In this document: positions 18,349 through 26,868 of the stretch, piece by piece | Position numbering within the stretch: the stretch's first letter is position 1 | Layout: each line of letters starts with the position of its first letter | From: Micromonospora peucetia | GTDB taxonomy: Bacteria; Actinomycetota; Actinomycetes; Mycobacteriales; Micromonosporaceae | Direction of reading: 5' to 3' | DNA: 64,000 nt | Assembly (NCBI RefSeq): GCF_900091625.1 | Contig: NZ_FMIC01000002.1 | Location: 5,890,001-5,954,000 of the forward strand | Notes under the pieces: model-generated | Told to the model about the DNA's origin: nothing | The model's input: the letters and a program-made list of their open reading frames with translations, nothing else | Databases searched by the model: none | Position numbers and translations under genes: made by a program

Positions 18349-18417
18349 CGATCTTGCAGTTTTGGCCCCCGGTTCGAGCGGAATACGGCATTTGCTGGGG
18401 CACAAAGTGCAAGATCG
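18349..18417. repeat. 69-bp palindromic element with CGATCTTGCA ends
   Basis: The left arm begins CGATCTTGCAGTTTTG and the right arm ends CACAAAGTGCAAGATCG, and about 19 of 23 bases pair across the arms. The core contains GGTTCGAGCGGAATACGG. A sister element with the same termini lies at 35709-35778. It is intergenic, between convergent genes, so it could act as a bidirectional terminator or be a non-autonomous mobile repeat. Confidence 0.7.
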
Positions 18418-18446
18418 CGGGGGCACGAAGGCGCAGGGCGCAGGGC

Positions 18447-18526
18447 GCGAAGGCGCGAAGGCGCGAAGGCGCGAAGGCGCGAAGGCACGAAGGCACGAAG
18501 GCACGAAGGCGCGAAGGCGCGAAGGC
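18447..18526. repeat. ten tandem copies of GCGAAGGC / ACGAAGGC
   Basis: Ten contiguous eight-base units run from 18447 to 18526, seven GCGAAGGC and three ACGAAGGC. Degenerate GGCGCAGGGC copies flank them. The array ends ten bases before the stop codon of the DUF2231 gene. The unit is not a multiple of three, which fits a non-coding array prone to slippage. Confidence 0.85.
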
Positions 18527-18536
18527 GCAGGGCGGG

Positions 18537-19040
18537 TCAGGGGCGGTGGGGGGCCAGGTCGATGGTGGCGTCGGGGACACCGGTCAGGGCGTCGAAGGTG
18601 GTGGCCTCGGCCCGGCGGCCGGCGTCGAAGCGGCGAACCAGGCGGACGCCCAGCGAGACACCGACCGCGCCGATGGCCAGGGCCACCAGCTCGGTGAGCA
18701 GCAGTACGACCGAGGCGCCCCGCTGCGGCGCGTCCGCGCGGACCAGGCAGGCGATCAGGAACAGCGCTGCCATCGCCACGTTCACCAGGTTGAAGGTGAT
18801 CGCCGTACGCCGGGTCCGGTCAACCGGCACGTCCCACAGGTCGATCATGCCGGCCACGGCGGCCATCGCGGCGGCGACCAGGGCCGCCACGGACGTCCAG
18901 TAGCCCACCTCGCCGAGGAAGGCCGGTCCGCCGAGCACGTCGGTCAGGTCGAACACGGTCGCGCTCACGAAGAGCCCGAACGGGAACGTCACCAGCATCG
19001 GTTGGATCGGGTGCCCCTGCACCCGCAGCCGGCTCTGCAT
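18537..19040 (-). CDS. DUF2231 membrane protein
   Basis: A protein of 167 residues with the DUF2231 signature near the start (GHPIQPMLVTFPFGLFVSATVFD) and four predicted membrane helices. Conserved GHP and the LWDVP loop between helices 2 and 3 are family features. The function is unknown; related proteins are sometimes heme-associated. The start is the ATG at 19040, with GGGAGG upstream. The last 20 residues are polar. It is convergent with DUF3500 across the repeat-rich spacer. Confidence 0.88.
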   Translation of the reverse strand: MQSRLRVQGHPIQPMLVTFPFGLFVSATVFDLTDVLGGPAFLGEVGYWTSVAALVAAAMAAVAGMIDLWDVPVDRTRRTAITFNLVNVAMAALFLIACLVRADAPQRGASVVLLLTELVALAIGAVGVSLGVRLVRRFDAGRRAEATTFDALTGVPDATIDLAPHRP

Positions 19041-19318
19041 GGTTCCTCCCCAGGAAGTTAGGCACGCGTCACCAGTCCAGGGTGCTACCCGGGTGCCAGC
19101 ACGCCGAAACGACACGCGGCTCCCCAGTCACGCCGGCCCCAGCGGTCACGCCGACCCCGACCGGCCGAGCGGCCGAGCGGAGCAGCCGAGCGGACCCGAG
19201 CGGGGCGGCAAGGCGGCGGGGTAGGCCCGGGGCCTGCCATCCCGCCGCCACCGGCCCGTACCAACGGCGAGCCTTGCGCGGCACCCGGCCACGTCGGCGG
19301 CCGGGGCGGCGGGAGAGG

Positions 19319-20059
19319 TCAGTTGTCCCGGGGACGCGACACGGTGGAAACCAGCCGGTCGGCCACCTCCCGCAGCGGGATGTCCAGCGACGACGCCGCG
19401 CTGCGCAGCACGTCGAGGGCCTCCTCGGCCGGGCAGCCGCGCTGGGTCATGATCACACCGATCGCCTGCCCGATCACCCCGTCGCCGAGCACCGAAGGGT
19501 TCAGCTCCCCGGCCCGAGCCGCCTTGCGCGCCCGGTCGCGGACCGCGGCGAGGAGCAGCCCGGCGTGCTCGGCGAGCAGCATCGCGGTGAGCTGGTGCCC
19601 GGGGGTGAGCAGGTCGGCGGCGCCGGCGTAGAGGTTGATCGCCCCGATCACCTGGTCGTCGACGTCGACCGGCGCGGAGATCACCCCGTACACGCCCAAC
19701 TCCCGTGCCCGCGGCGTCCAGGCCGGCCAGCGCTCGTCGCGGTGCAACCGGTCGGAGAGGATCATCTCTCGCCGCCGGATCGCATCCATCGCTGGCGAGT
19801 CAGGGCCGTGCCGCAGGTCGTCCAGGCCCGCCAGCCGCGCGTCGGAGGCGGCCACGCCGGCCGGTTCCCCGGCCCGCAGCGCGGTGAAGCCGCACCAGCT
19901 CACGCCGGTCACCGCGTCCCGGGCGATGCGCACCAGCGCGTCCAGCGCCTCGTCGAAGTCGTCGACCGCGATCAGCCCGGCCGTCAGCTCGCGCAGCAGG
20001 GCGGCGGCCTCCAGGACGCCGAGCAGCTCCACCGCCGGGTCCCGCATCTCAAGGTTCAC
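19319..20059 (-). CDS. GAF-ANTAR regulatory protein
   Basis: A protein of 246 residues. A GAF domain spans about residues 20-165 (TGVSWCGFTALRAGEP, VYGVISAPVDVDDQVIGAINLYA). A C-terminal ANTAR domain spans about 185-240, with the diagnostic DGVIGQAIGVIMTQRGCPAEEALDVLR. ANTAR proteins bind paired hairpins in nascent RNA to prevent transcription termination. The GTG at 20059 is the first start; an ATG four codons later is an alternative. No adjacent two-hairpin target was recognised. A response-regulator receiver is absent, so the GAF domain is the probable sensor. Confidence 0.9.
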   Translation of the reverse strand: MNLEMRDPAVELLGVLEAAALLRELTAGLIAVDDFDEALDALVRIARDAVTGVSWCGFTALRAGEPAGVAASDARLAGLDDLRHGPDSPAMDAIRRREMILSDRLHRDERWPAWTPRARELGVYGVISAPVDVDDQVIGAINLYAGAADLLTPGHQLTAMLLAEHAGLLLAAVRDRARKAARAGELNPSVLGDGVIGQAIGVIMTQRGCPAEEALDVLRSAASSLDIPLREVADRLVSTVSRPRDN

Positions 20060-20195
20060 CGTTGCACAGCCCTCACCGTCTGAGCGCGTGCCCCCGCACG
20101 CCCGACCGGCGCCGTCACCTGTTCCATCGTCTGGTTTCTCCCCCGACTCTTCGGACCCGGCCTTCTACCCTCGCAAACCCGGGTCGAAACGGCGC

Positions 20196-20238
20196 AAAAA
20201 GGGGCCTCTTCCGGGCCCGAAGGCACCGGAAGAGGCCC
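20196..20238 (-). terminator. intrinsic terminator of secA2
   Basis: Arms at 20202-20214 and 20226-20238 (GGGCCTCTTCCGG and its complement) give a perfect 13-bp stem with an 11-base loop. On the minus strand the stem is followed by a run of five T residues. It begins seven bases after the secA2 stop codon. Confidence 0.85.
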
Positions 20239-20244
20239 GCAGCG

Positions 20245-22536
20245 TCAGCGCGACGCGGAGCTGAGCCGCCGTCCCACCGAGGCGATCAACCGGTCCAGCT
20301 CCGAGCCGAACGGGTTGTCGTGCACGAGGTACGTCCAGGTCGCGCTCGGGCGAACCAGCTTCGCCTCGTCCGGCTCCCAGTCCTCCTCGAACTCCGTCTC
20401 CTCGAAGGTGTCGAGGGTCCGCCGCTCGATCTCCGGAATCAGGTTGTTGAACGCCGGCACCGCCGCCCGGTGGAACTCGTCCAGCGGGTCGAGCCGGCCG
20501 AGCGCGCGCAGGTGCACGCCCTCGCGCACCTCGGAGAGCTCCGCGAGGTGCTCCGCCCAGAGCCGGTCGAGGTGGAAGAGGGCGATCCACCGGGCGGCCC
20601 GGGCGAGCAGGTCCTCGTCCATGTCGCCGGCTTTCTCCGGCATCCGGTCCAGCAGCATCAGCGCCGCCACGTCGCTGGTCAGCAGCCGCTCGCGGCGCTC
20701 GGCGAGGGCCTTGCGCTGCTGCTCGATGACGACGCCGTAGCGCCAGGTGTTGCGGTGGATCTCGTGGTTGACGCCCTCGGCGACCCGCTGGGCGTGCTCC
20801 ACGGCGTACTCGACCTGGTCGTCGGTGACCAGGCCGTCGGCGTTCATCCGGGGCGAGGCCGGGATGGCGTCGCCGGCGTGCCGGACGACCAGGTCATCCT
20901 CCAGGCTGACGAAGAAGACCGACCCGCCCGGGTCGCCCTGCCGACCGGCCCGACCGCGCAGCTGGTCGTCGACGCGCCGACTGTCGTGCCGGCCGCTGCC
21001 GATCACGTAGAGACCGTCCAGCTCGGCGACCCGGTCCCGGTCTTCCTGATCGCTGCCGCCGAGCCGGATGTCCACGCCCCGGCCGGCCATCTGGGTGGAG
21101 ACGGTCACCGCGCCGTACGCGCCGGCCTCGGCGATGATCGTCGCCTCCTCGTCGTCGTTCTTCGCGTTGAGCACCACGCAGGACACTCCGGCGGCGTTCA
21201 GGCCGGCGGCCAGCCCCTCGGACTCCTTCACGTCCAGGGTGCCGACCAGCACCGGCCGCCCGCGCTCGTGGTTGCGCTTGATCTCGTCAATCAGCGCCTC
21301 CTCCTTCTCCGCGCGGGTGGCGTAGATGCGGTCCGGCTCGTCCTCGCGCACACACGGGGTGTTCGGCGGGATCACCGCCACCTCGAGGCCGAAGAACTCC
21401 CGGAGCTGGTCGCCGACCAGCACCGCGGTCGCCGTCATGCCGCACACCTTGGGATAGAGCGCGATGTACGCCTGCACGGCGATGGTGCCGAGCACCTCGC
21501 CCTCGGCGGTGGCGTCGAGGCCCTCCTTGGCCTCCACCGCCGCCTGGAGCCCGTCCGGCCAGCGGCGGCGCTGGGCGACCCGGCCCCGCATCTCGTCGAT
21601 CAGCTCGACGGAGCCGTCCCGGACGATGTAGTCGACGTCGCGGTGCAGCAGGGCGTGTGCGTGCAGCGCCACGTTCACCGCGGACAGCTGCGCGACGTGC
21701 TCCTCGTCGTACAGGTCGATGCCGAGCTTCGCCTCGACGGCGGCCAGGCCGGCGGCGGTGAAGGCGACGCTGCGGCCGTCCTCGGCGACCGTGTAGTGCT
21801 TGCCCTTGCGCAGGCCCCGCACCTGCGCGGCGGCGGCGTGCACCGGGTCCTGCTCGCCGGTGACCGCGCCGGCGAGGACCATCGGCACCCGGGCCTCGTC
21901 GATGAGGATCGAGTCGGCCTCGTCGACGATCGCGGTGCGCAGCGGCGGCTGCACCCGGTCCTCCACGTCGGTGACGAGCTGGTCGCGCAGATAGTCGAAG
22001 CCGGCCTCGCTCACCGAGACGTAGGTGACGTCGCAGGCGTACGCGTCGCGCCGCTCCTGCGGGGTGGACGCCTCGTTGACCCAGCCGACGGTCAGGCCGA
22101 GCAGGGTGTAGACCGGCTCCATCCAGAGGGCGTCGCGCCGGGCCAGGTAGTCGTTGACGGTGAGCACGTGCACCGGGCCGTTGCCCATCCGGACGTGCCC
22201 GTACGCGGCGATGGTCGCGGTGAGCGTCTTGCCCTCACCGGTGGCCATCTCGGCGACCTTGCCCGAGAGCAGCGCCATCGCGCCGAGCAGCTGCACGTCG
22301 TACGGCCGCTGGTCGAGGCCGCGGCGGGCGGCCTCGCGGCCGACCGCGCAGATCTCCTCGTAGCCCGTGGCCTTGCCGGCGGCTTCGATCAGCTCGGCGT
22401 CGTCGAACGCCGACAGCTCATCCTCGCGCGCCTCGACGGCCGGCAGCAGCTTCTCCAACGGCGCCAGGTCGACCGTCGTCCCCGGGCGCTGGAGGAACCG
22501 GCGGAACCTGCTCTTCAAGCGTTGCGACACACCCAT
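20245..22536 (-). CDS. secA2: SecA2 accessory preprotein translocase ATPase
   Basis: A protein of 763 residues, shorter than canonical SecA (about 900). It has Walker A ATGEGKT at 98-104, the DEAD-type AIVDEADSILIDEAR, the preprotein crosslinking domain in the middle, and the second helicase lobe with STQMAGRGVDIRLGG and QLRGRAGRQGDPGGS. There is a short scaffold and wing region and no C-terminal zinc-binding linker. The actinobacterial SecA2 exports a small subset of proteins, some without signal peptides. The start is the ATG at 22536, and a strong terminator closes the unit. No accessory SecY or glycoprotein substrate gene is adjacent. Confidence 0.92.
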   Translation of the reverse strand: MGVSQRLKSRFRRFLQRPGTTVDLAPLEKLLPAVEAREDELSAFDDAELIEAAGKATGYEEICAVGREAARRGLDQRPYDVQLLGAMALLSGKVAEMATGEGKTLTATIAAYGHVRMGNGPVHVLTVNDYLARRDALWMEPVYTLLGLTVGWVNEASTPQERRDAYACDVTYVSVSEAGFDYLRDQLVTDVEDRVQPPLRTAIVDEADSILIDEARVPMVLAGAVTGEQDPVHAAAAQVRGLRKGKHYTVAEDGRSVAFTAAGLAAVEAKLGIDLYDEEHVAQLSAVNVALHAHALLHRDVDYIVRDGSVELIDEMRGRVAQRRRWPDGLQAAVEAKEGLDATAEGEVLGTIAVQAYIALYPKVCGMTATAVLVGDQLREFFGLEVAVIPPNTPCVREDEPDRIYATRAEKEEALIDEIKRNHERGRPVLVGTLDVKESEGLAAGLNAAGVSCVVLNAKNDDEEATIIAEAGAYGAVTVSTQMAGRGVDIRLGGSDQEDRDRVAELDGLYVIGSGRHDSRRVDDQLRGRAGRQGDPGGSVFFVSLEDDLVVRHAGDAIPASPRMNADGLVTDDQVEYAVEHAQRVAEGVNHEIHRNTWRYGVVIEQQRKALAERRERLLTSDVAALMLLDRMPEKAGDMDEDLLARAARWIALFHLDRLWAEHLAELSEVREGVHLRALGRLDPLDEFHRAAVPAFNNLIPEIERRTLDTFEETEFEEDWEPDEAKLVRPSATWTYLVHDNPFGSELDRLIASVGRRLSSASR

Positions 22537-22633
22537 GAGCGGCAACGGTACGCGACCGGGCCCGGCGTTGGCGGCCCGCCCGGCGCGCCGCCGCGCGGGT
22601 GTCGCCGCCGGGCCGGTCAGGGGCATGCACCGC

Positions 22634-24505
22634 TCAGGTCACCAGAAGCTGGTGGGTGGCCAGCTCACGGTAGAGCGGGCTGGTTCCGGTCAGCTCGTCG
22701 TGGGTGCCGGTGGCCGCCACCCGGCCGCCGTCGAGCACCACGATCTGGTCGGCGTCGACGACGGTGGAGAGGCGGTGCGCCACGATCAGCAGGGTGCGCC
22801 GGGCGGCCACCGCGTCGATGGCCCGGCGCAGCGCGGCCTCGTTGCGGGCGTCGAGGTTGCTGGTCGGCTCGTCGAGCAGCAGCACCGGTGGGCCGGCCAG
22901 CAGGGCGCGGGCGATCGCCAGCCGCTGCCGCTCGCCGCCGGAGAGCAGCACCCCGCCCTCGCCGACCTGCACGTCCAGCCCCTCCGGGGCGCGCTCGGCG
23001 AGGTGGCCGAGGTTGACCTCGTCAAGGACCGCGCGCAGCCGGGCCTCGGCGGCCTGCGGCGCGCTGATCAGGAGGTTCTCCCGCAGCGTGCCGGCCAGCA
23101 CGGGCGCGGACTGCTCGACGTAGCCGATCCGGGCCCGCAGCGCGTCGCGGGGCAGGTCCCGCACGTCGACCCCGTCCAGCCGCAACGCGCCGTCGGTGAC
23201 CTCGTAGAAGCGCTCGACCAGCGCCAGCAGCGTGGACTTGCCGGCGCCCGACGGGCCGACCAGGGCGGTCCGGGTGCCGGCCGGCACGGTGAAGCTGACC
23301 TCGCGCAGCACCGGCGGGCCGCCCGGGTAGCCGAAGCCCACCCGGTCGAACTCGACGGACGCCGGGCCGCCGCCGGCCGGTGCCCGGGCCGGGGCGGGCG
23401 CCGGCCGGTCGGCCGCCTCCTCGACCGGTACGGCGAGCACCTCCTCGATCCGTTGGAGCGCGCCCAGGCCGGTCTGCAACTGGGTGTAGGCGTGCACCGC
23501 CTGCCCGAGCGGAAGCACCAGGAAGAACAGGAACATGATGAAAGCGACGAGGTCGCCGACGGTGATCGCGCCAGCCGCCACCCGCGCCCCGCCCACCCCG
23601 AGGACCAGCAGGAACGCCCCCTGGATGGTGACGCTGCTGGCCGGCCCGACGAACGCCTGCACCCGGGCCACCCGCAGCCCCGCCGCGTACGCCTGGGTGG
23701 CGCTGACGCCGATCGCGTCGGCCTCGCGCCGCTCCGCCCGGGCCGCGCGGATCGTCCGGGCGGCGGAGATGGCCCGCTCCACCGCCGAGGTCATCTCGCC
23801 GACGCGTTCCTGGGCGGCCCGGGCCAGGTCCCGAACCCGGTGGGCGAAGGCGACCGCGATGGCGATGCCGGCGGCCACCCCGAGCAGGGTCACCCCGAAC
23901 AGCACCGGGTCGAGCAGGACCATCGCACCCGCCGCGCCGAGCACCATCACGGCGCCGGTGACCACCTCGAACAGGCCGGAGGTGACCACCGCGCGCAGCA
24001 GGGTGGTGTCCGAGCCGACCCGGGACAGCAGGTCGCCCGTGCGGCGGCGGTCGTACTCGGCGATCGGCAGCCGCAGCAGGTGCCCGGCCAGCCGCCGCCG
24101 GGTGCCCAGCACGACCCCCTCCGCGGTGCGTTGCAGCAGGTAGTCCCGCAACCCGCCGAGCGCCGCGGCCACCAGCACCAGGGCGACCAGCGCCGCCACC
24201 AGCCCGGCCACTCCTCGGCGGCCGGAGAGCCCGTCCAGCACCGAGCGGGTGAGCAGTGGCTGCGCCAGCGAGGCCGCCGCACCGGCCAGCGACAGCGCGC
24301 CCACCACGGCCAGGGTGCCGCGGTGGGCGCGCAGGTACGGCAGCAGGGCGACGAGACCGACCCGCCGACTGTCGCCGCTCCCGCCGGAACCACCGGCGCC
24401 GGTGTGCTCTGCGGCGGTCGTGGCGGAACCGTCGACGGCGGTCGTGACGGAACCGGCGGTGGCGGCGGAGTCGGCGGCGGCCAGGACGGGAGCGTCGGCG
24501 GTCAT
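22634..24505 (-). CDS. ABC exporter, fused membrane and ATPase domains
   Basis: A half-transporter of 623 residues. An Ala/Thr/Gly-rich N-terminal 45 residues is followed by a six-helix type-1 exporter domain (about 50-340). The ATPase domain (about 375-620) has Walker A GPSGAGKST, Q-loop GYVEQSAP, signature LSGGERQRLA, Walker B LLLDEPTSNLD and H-loop IVAHRLS. All catalytic motifs are intact, so it can work as a homodimer or with a missing partner. The start ATG at 24505 is the first in frame after the neighbouring gene ends at 24601. The substrate is unknown; lipids, peptides and drugs are the usual cargo. Confidence 0.92.
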   Translation of the reverse strand: MTADAPVLAAADSAATAGSVTTAVDGSATTAAEHTGAGGSGGSGDSRRVGLVALLPYLRAHRGTLAVVGALSLAGAAASLAQPLLTRSVLDGLSGRRGVAGLVAALVALVLVAAALGGLRDYLLQRTAEGVVLGTRRRLAGHLLRLPIAEYDRRRTGDLLSRVGSDTTLLRAVVTSGLFEVVTGAVMVLGAAGAMVLLDPVLFGVTLLGVAAGIAIAVAFAHRVRDLARAAQERVGEMTSAVERAISAARTIRAARAERREADAIGVSATQAYAAGLRVARVQAFVGPASSVTIQGAFLLVLGVGGARVAAGAITVGDLVAFIMFLFFLVLPLGQAVHAYTQLQTGLGALQRIEEVLAVPVEEAADRPAPAPARAPAGGGPASVEFDRVGFGYPGGPPVLREVSFTVPAGTRTALVGPSGAGKSTLLALVERFYEVTDGALRLDGVDVRDLPRDALRARIGYVEQSAPVLAGTLRENLLISAPQAAEARLRAVLDEVNLGHLAERAPEGLDVQVGEGGVLLSGGERQRLAIARALLAGPPVLLLDEPTSNLDARNEAALRRAIDAVAARRTLLIVAHRLSTVVDADQIVVLDGGRVAATGTHDELTGTSPLYRELATHQLLVT

Positions 24506-24600
24506 GGCGGGAACGGTATCGGGCGGCGGCACGCGTGTCCGGCGCGCTGGCCGGGCGACCCCGCCTGGGCCGTGCCGCCCGGTGGCCGGACGCGCGCCCC

Positions 24601-25689
24601 TCAGACGGCCAGCACCACCTGGAGTTCCTGGCGGCGCCGCTCGGCGAGGTCGGTCAGCAGCGTCGGCGCCTCCTCGAACGGCACCACCGCCGAGACCAGC
24701 TGCTTGCGGATCACGTCCCCGTACGCACGCAGCAGGTCGATGGTCTCGGCGGAGAGCCGCTCCCGGTCCCAGGTGGGGGCGAGCCCGCGCGGCACCCGGC
24801 CGATCTGCGCGCAGCGCAGCGACAGGCCGTTGTGGTGGAACTCCTCGCCGAACCGGACGGCGTCCGCGCCGGCCTGGTAGAAGGCCAGGTCGACCACCGT
24901 GCCCTGGGGGCGCAGCAGGCGCAGCGCGAGTTGCAGCGCCCACGCCTGCCCCCGGCACTGGAACACCACGTCGGCGCCCCGGTCACCGGGGCCGTGCGCC
25001 CAGCGGGTCTTCAGCACCACCGCCGGGTCGTCGGCCTCCGGGTCGAGGGCCTGTAGGCCCAGCGCCTCGGCGACGGCCCGCCGCTGCGGGGTCGGGTCGA
25101 GCACCACCACCGAGGCGGCCCCGTGGCGCTTGGCGAACAGTGCGGTGAGCAGGGCCACCACCCCGCTGCCGACGACCGCGACCCGGCGACCCCGCACCCC
25201 GTCGCCGAGGGACCGCACGTCGGCGCCGTGCAGGTCGGCGGCGGCGTGCAGCACCCCGTTGGCGCAGATCGGCCCCATGTGCGCGACGTATACGCCGAGC
25301 AGCGGGTCGAGGTCCTCGGGCAGCGGCACGAACCGTTCGGCGACCGGGTCGGCGACCCAGCCGGTGCGGTGGCCGTACGTCATCGCGCCGACGGTGCCCA
25401 CGGCGACGGCCGGGGTACGGCTCTCCACCACCCGGGCGACCTGCATGTAGCCCAGCCGGTTCACCGGGAACGGGGTGCTCGCCGAGCCCGGCTGGAAGAG
25501 CCCGAGGTCGGCGTTCCAGGTGACGTTCAGGTAGGGGTTGGTGCCCTTGACGTAGCTCAGCTCGGTGCCCGCGGAGACTCCGCTGAACAGCGTCTCGACC
25601 CGGAACGTGCCGTCGGTCAGCGCGGCGGCGTCCTGCTCGACCAGTTCCACCCGCCCCGGGCCGCTGACCACCACCACCTTGTCACGCAT
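24601..25689 (-). CDS. MDR-family dehydrogenase (zinc ADH-like, lacks usual catalytic Cys)
   Basis: A protein of 362 residues in the medium-chain dehydrogenase superfamily. The nucleotide-binding motif is VAVVGSGVVALLTA with the acidic residue after VVVLD, so NAD(H) is favoured. The N-terminal half carries FSGVSAGTELSYVKG where zinc ADHs have a GxCGTD motif, so the catalytic zinc Cys is missing, as in BchC-like members. It overlaps the upstream Gfo/Idh gene by eight bases. The pair is divergent from gpgS and a glycosyltransferase, suggesting oxidation or epimerisation of a sugar or glycoside. The exact substrate is not inferable. Confidence 0.85.
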   Translation of the reverse strand: MRDKVVVVSGPGRVELVEQDAAALTDGTFRVETLFSGVSAGTELSYVKGTNPYLNVTWNADLGLFQPGSASTPFPVNRLGYMQVARVVESRTPAVAVGTVGAMTYGHRTGWVADPVAERFVPLPEDLDPLLGVYVAHMGPICANGVLHAAADLHGADVRSLGDGVRGRRVAVVGSGVVALLTALFAKRHGAASVVVLDPTPQRRAVAEALGLQALDPEADDPAVVLKTRWAHGPGDRGADVVFQCRGQAWALQLALRLLRPQGTVVDLAFYQAGADAVRFGEEFHHNGLSLRCAQIGRVPRGLAPTWDRERLSAETIDLLRAYGDVIRKQLVSAVVPFEEAPTLLTDLAERRRQELQVVLAV

Positions 25690-26689
25690 CGACGGTCACC
25701 CCCGTGGTGAGCGGCGCGGCGGTGGGCGTGTCCAGGCGTACCGGCCGGCCGGTGCGGGCGGAGTCGGCGACCGCGAGGGCGAGCCGCTGGGTGCCGAGGG
25801 CCTCGGCGTACGGGACGCGGACGTCGTCGCCGACACCCCGCACCGCGTCGACGAAGGCCCGGTCCACGGCCACCCGGGCGGCCTCCGGGTCGGCGTCGAA
25901 GCGGCGCTCCCCGTCGGCGTCGCGCACCACCAGGCCGTCCTCGGTCAGCGACAGGGCCAGCCCGTCGGCGAGGATCTCCAGCCCGGCACGGTGCTTCCAG
26001 CCGAGCACGCAGGCGGCGGTGAGCGTGCCGACCGCGCCACCGGCGAAGCGCAGTGTGGCGGTGGTCACCGAGTCGATGTCGGCGCCGTCGACCGGCGGCG
26101 GGGTGCCGTTGCCGTACGCGGTGACCTCGGTGGCCTCGCCGACCAGGAACCGGACCAGGTCCAGCACGTGGGCGGCCTGCTCGACGACCGGGCCGCCGGA
26201 GCGGTCCCGCCGCGACCACCACGCGACCGGGGGCACCTTGTCCCACCACGCGCCGCTGACCATCCGTACCGGACGGTCGCCGAGCAGCTCCCGGGCCTGC
26301 CGCACCACCGGCAGGTAGCGCCAGTGGTGCCCGACGCCGGTGAGCAGCCCCCGCCGGGCCACCAGGTCGGCGATCCGCTCGGCGGTCGCCAGGTCGACGG
26401 CGACCGGCTTCTCCACGAACATCGGCACCCCGGCCGCGACGACCGCCTCCTCCGCCGGCCCGTGCGCGAACGGCGGCACGCAGACGTAGACCGCGTCCGG
26501 GCCGGCGGCCAGCAGCTCGTCGACGTCGCCGAAGGTCCGGGCGCCGTGCGCGCCCGCCAGTTCCGCCGCGGCCTCGGGCAGCACGTCGGTCACCCCGACC
26601 AGCTCCACGTCCGCGAAGCCGCCCAACACCCGGGCGTGGCGTTGCGCCACCCCGCCGGCCCCTACCAGTCCCACCCGGCACCTGCGCAT
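25682..26689 (-). CDS. Gfo/Idh/MocA-family oxidoreductase
   Basis: A protein of 335 residues. The Rossmann motif VGLVGAGGVAQRHAR is at the N-terminus and the catalytic EKPVAVD is near residue 95, both diagnostic. The C-terminal sheet domain follows, with GVGHHWRYLP and a putative catalytic His in EQAAHVLDLVRFL. These enzymes oxidise or reduce sugars and inositols with NAD(P). The ATG at 26689 is chosen because GAAAGGG lies eight bases upstream; an in-frame GTG at 26707 is possible. The stop codon overlaps the dehydrogenase start, so the two enzymes are coupled. It is divergent from gpgS. Confidence 0.9.
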   Translation of the reverse strand: MRRCRVGLVGAGGVAQRHARVLGGFADVELVGVTDVLPEAAAELAGAHGARTFGDVDELLAAGPDAVYVCVPPFAHGPAEEAVVAAGVPMFVEKPVAVDLATAERIADLVARRGLLTGVGHHWRYLPVVRQARELLGDRPVRMVSGAWWDKVPPVAWWSRRDRSGGPVVEQAAHVLDLVRFLVGEATEVTAYGNGTPPPVDGADIDSVTTATLRFAGGAVGTLTAACVLGWKHRAGLEILADGLALSLTEDGLVVRDADGERRFDADPEAARVAVDRAFVDAVRGVGDDVRVPYAEALGTQRLALAVADSARTGRPVRLDTPTAAPLTTGVTVDA

Positions 26690-26836
26690 GAAAAGCCCTT
26701 TCGCCACAGTTTCGCGTCCGGCGACAGCACTCCCCCCGGGTACGAGCAGTCAAACGTTCACCAGGGCGGAACCCGGCCACGTCACCGCCGTGATCAAGCT
26801 GTTAGGCATGCTGCGGTTAGCGCGAGCGCGGTAGTG

Positions 26837-26859
26837 GGAAAAACAGGGAAGGTTTTTCC
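26837..26859. promoter_or_regulatory. GGAAAAAC / GTTTTTCC inverted repeat upstream of gpgS
   Basis: Eight-base arms at 26837-26844 and 26852-26859 are separated by seven bases and end nine bases before the gpgS start. An A/T-rich palindrome so close to the start in very GC-rich DNA suggests an operator or translational control hairpin. The two cannot be told apart here. Confidence 0.45.
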
Positions 26860-26868
26860 GCCACGATC

